Assembly (NCBI GenBank): GCA_021613535.1
Contig: CP075496.1
Coordinates: forward strand, 7,130,001-7,194,000
DNA: 64,000 nucleotides
Source of the DNA: Adineta vaga
Lineage: Eukaryota; Rotifera
Reading direction: 5' to 3'
The position numbers and the translations under genes were made by a program. The stretch's first letter is position 1, and each line of letters starts with the position of its first letter. Shown one piece after another: positions 63,501 through 64,000 of the stretch. The notes beneath the pieces are model-generated. The model searched no databases, had not been told where the DNA came from, and was given only the letters and a program-made list of their open reading frames with translations.

Positions 63501-64000
63501 CGTAGATTTTTTTTAGCAATTTATCCTTTCGTTTTAGCTAAACAATTCCGTACAATAGTAAACGATTTTCGTCAATTATTAATTCATGATGAAAGTGATG
63601 AAACAGTTCATCGTCTTGATTTATTTTCTTATTTAACAATTTTAAGTGAATATTTCAAACTTCTCTCATCATTTTATATTCCTTTATTACTTCAATGGAC
63701 TCATATACTCAATATTCTTGATTATACCCAAGAAGCTTGGTGGTCATCAATGTTATCGATTCCTACTCCTTCATCGTTAATTACACATTTATCAATGACT
63801 GGTCAATTACAATCTTATTGTGATTTAATTTGTCGTCATGAATTATATGTTGAACATTTGACATCAATTATAACACATCGTCATCTTTTATTTCTACTCT
63901 TCGAACAAAGTGATACATGTACATATGTTCATAATCTTTTTGGTTTAATACATCGTACATCGGTTGCCAGTCATCTCTTTGTAGAATCGATTTATACAAA
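57545..64000 (+). CDS. HTT: Huntingtin, 5' part (runs off the right edge)
   Basis: A HEAT-repeat scaffold that, in the family, works in vesicle transport, autophagy and spindle orientation with HAP40. The start MDKLSKSLEVLKLLSNTASE at 57545 matches the human N17 helix (MATLEKLMKAFESLKSF), but no polyglutamine or polyproline follows. Many short exons give recognisable blocks in human order: ALWRFAELANVIHAKKIRPF, LLAYLANMAHESPLIRRSSA, YLCLQHTDHNVVSSSLETLE, LLRVNYSLLDADE, HSKQVIKVQDLIKHCDLLLA, LEPVVYDLFLVRLKTDNKEL, ISRWLMNINVVLRCLIQNST, and EAWWSSMLSIPTP near 63750. The last exon (HRTSVASHLFVESIY) corresponds to around residue 1830 of about 3140 in human, so roughly half the gene is here. A Ser/Thr/Lys-rich insert lies at about 61140-61340. 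Some exon borders are approximate, but no break is seen. Confidence 0.96.

Noticed and set aside
1-64000. CRISPR arrays, insertion sequences, telomeric repeats, intact retroelements
   Set aside because: Looked for and not seen. Short tandem repeats found are simple microsatellites or coding repeats.

Overview
This is eukaryotic, metazoan DNA. It is AT-rich and its genes are split into many short exons by introns mostly of 45-100 bp with GT..AG borders. Product families (TRIO/Kalirin, huntingtin, a nephrin-type Ig receptor, secreted C-type lectin and galectin membrane proteins) are animal. The very short introns, tight gene spacing, animal CRY-DASH gene and secreted bacterial-looking Mn superoxide dismutase fit a rotifer, most likely a bdelloid. 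That assignment is an inference; no marker gene proves it.

Layout, left to right. 1-280: 5' end of a seven-transmembrane receptor (minus). 281-4951: no convincing gene. 4952-8096: CRY-DASH and a secreted Mn-type SOD, head to tail on the minus strand. 8293-35147: one 27-kb minus-strand gene for a TRIO/Kalirin homologue with the full vertebrate-like order SEC14, spectrin repeats, DH1-PH1, SH3, DH2-PH2, SH3, Ig, kinase. Its central introns hold three phase-matched alternative first exons, so it probably makes several short isoforms. 35557-37054: a type I membrane protein with a C-type-lectin-like ectodomain (minus). 37630-38352: an intronless tandem BTB/T1 protein (plus), convergent with 38473-40028, a J-domain membrane protein (minus). 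40435-46142: a nephrin/Hibris-like receptor with about nine Ig domains and one FN3 domain (minus).

The right third begins with a 2.9-kb microsatellite-rich spacer, then an orphan acidic protein (49025-50131, plus). A spacer follows with possible pseudogene debris, then a small membrane protein (52609-52944, plus). Next come two adjacent minus-strand paralogues of a secreted protein (53372-54385 and 55084-55656). They share a signal-peptide exon, intron phases and an exactly spaced six-cysteine module, but carry unrelated low-complexity tails: one polar and repeat-built, the other Gly/Trp/His/Arg-rich. A membrane-anchored galectin-like protein (55990-57051, plus) and the 5' part of huntingtin (57545 to the right edge, plus, no polyglutamine) finish the window.

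There is no operon logic here. CRY-DASH and SOD could both serve protection from light and oxidants. TRIO and the nephrin-like receptor belong to adhesion and actin signalling. The lectin-type and cysteine-rich secreted proteins form a small group of surface or secreted accessory genes. Exon borders were read by eye; the best-supported ones are given. No RNA gene, CRISPR array or intact transposon was seen.
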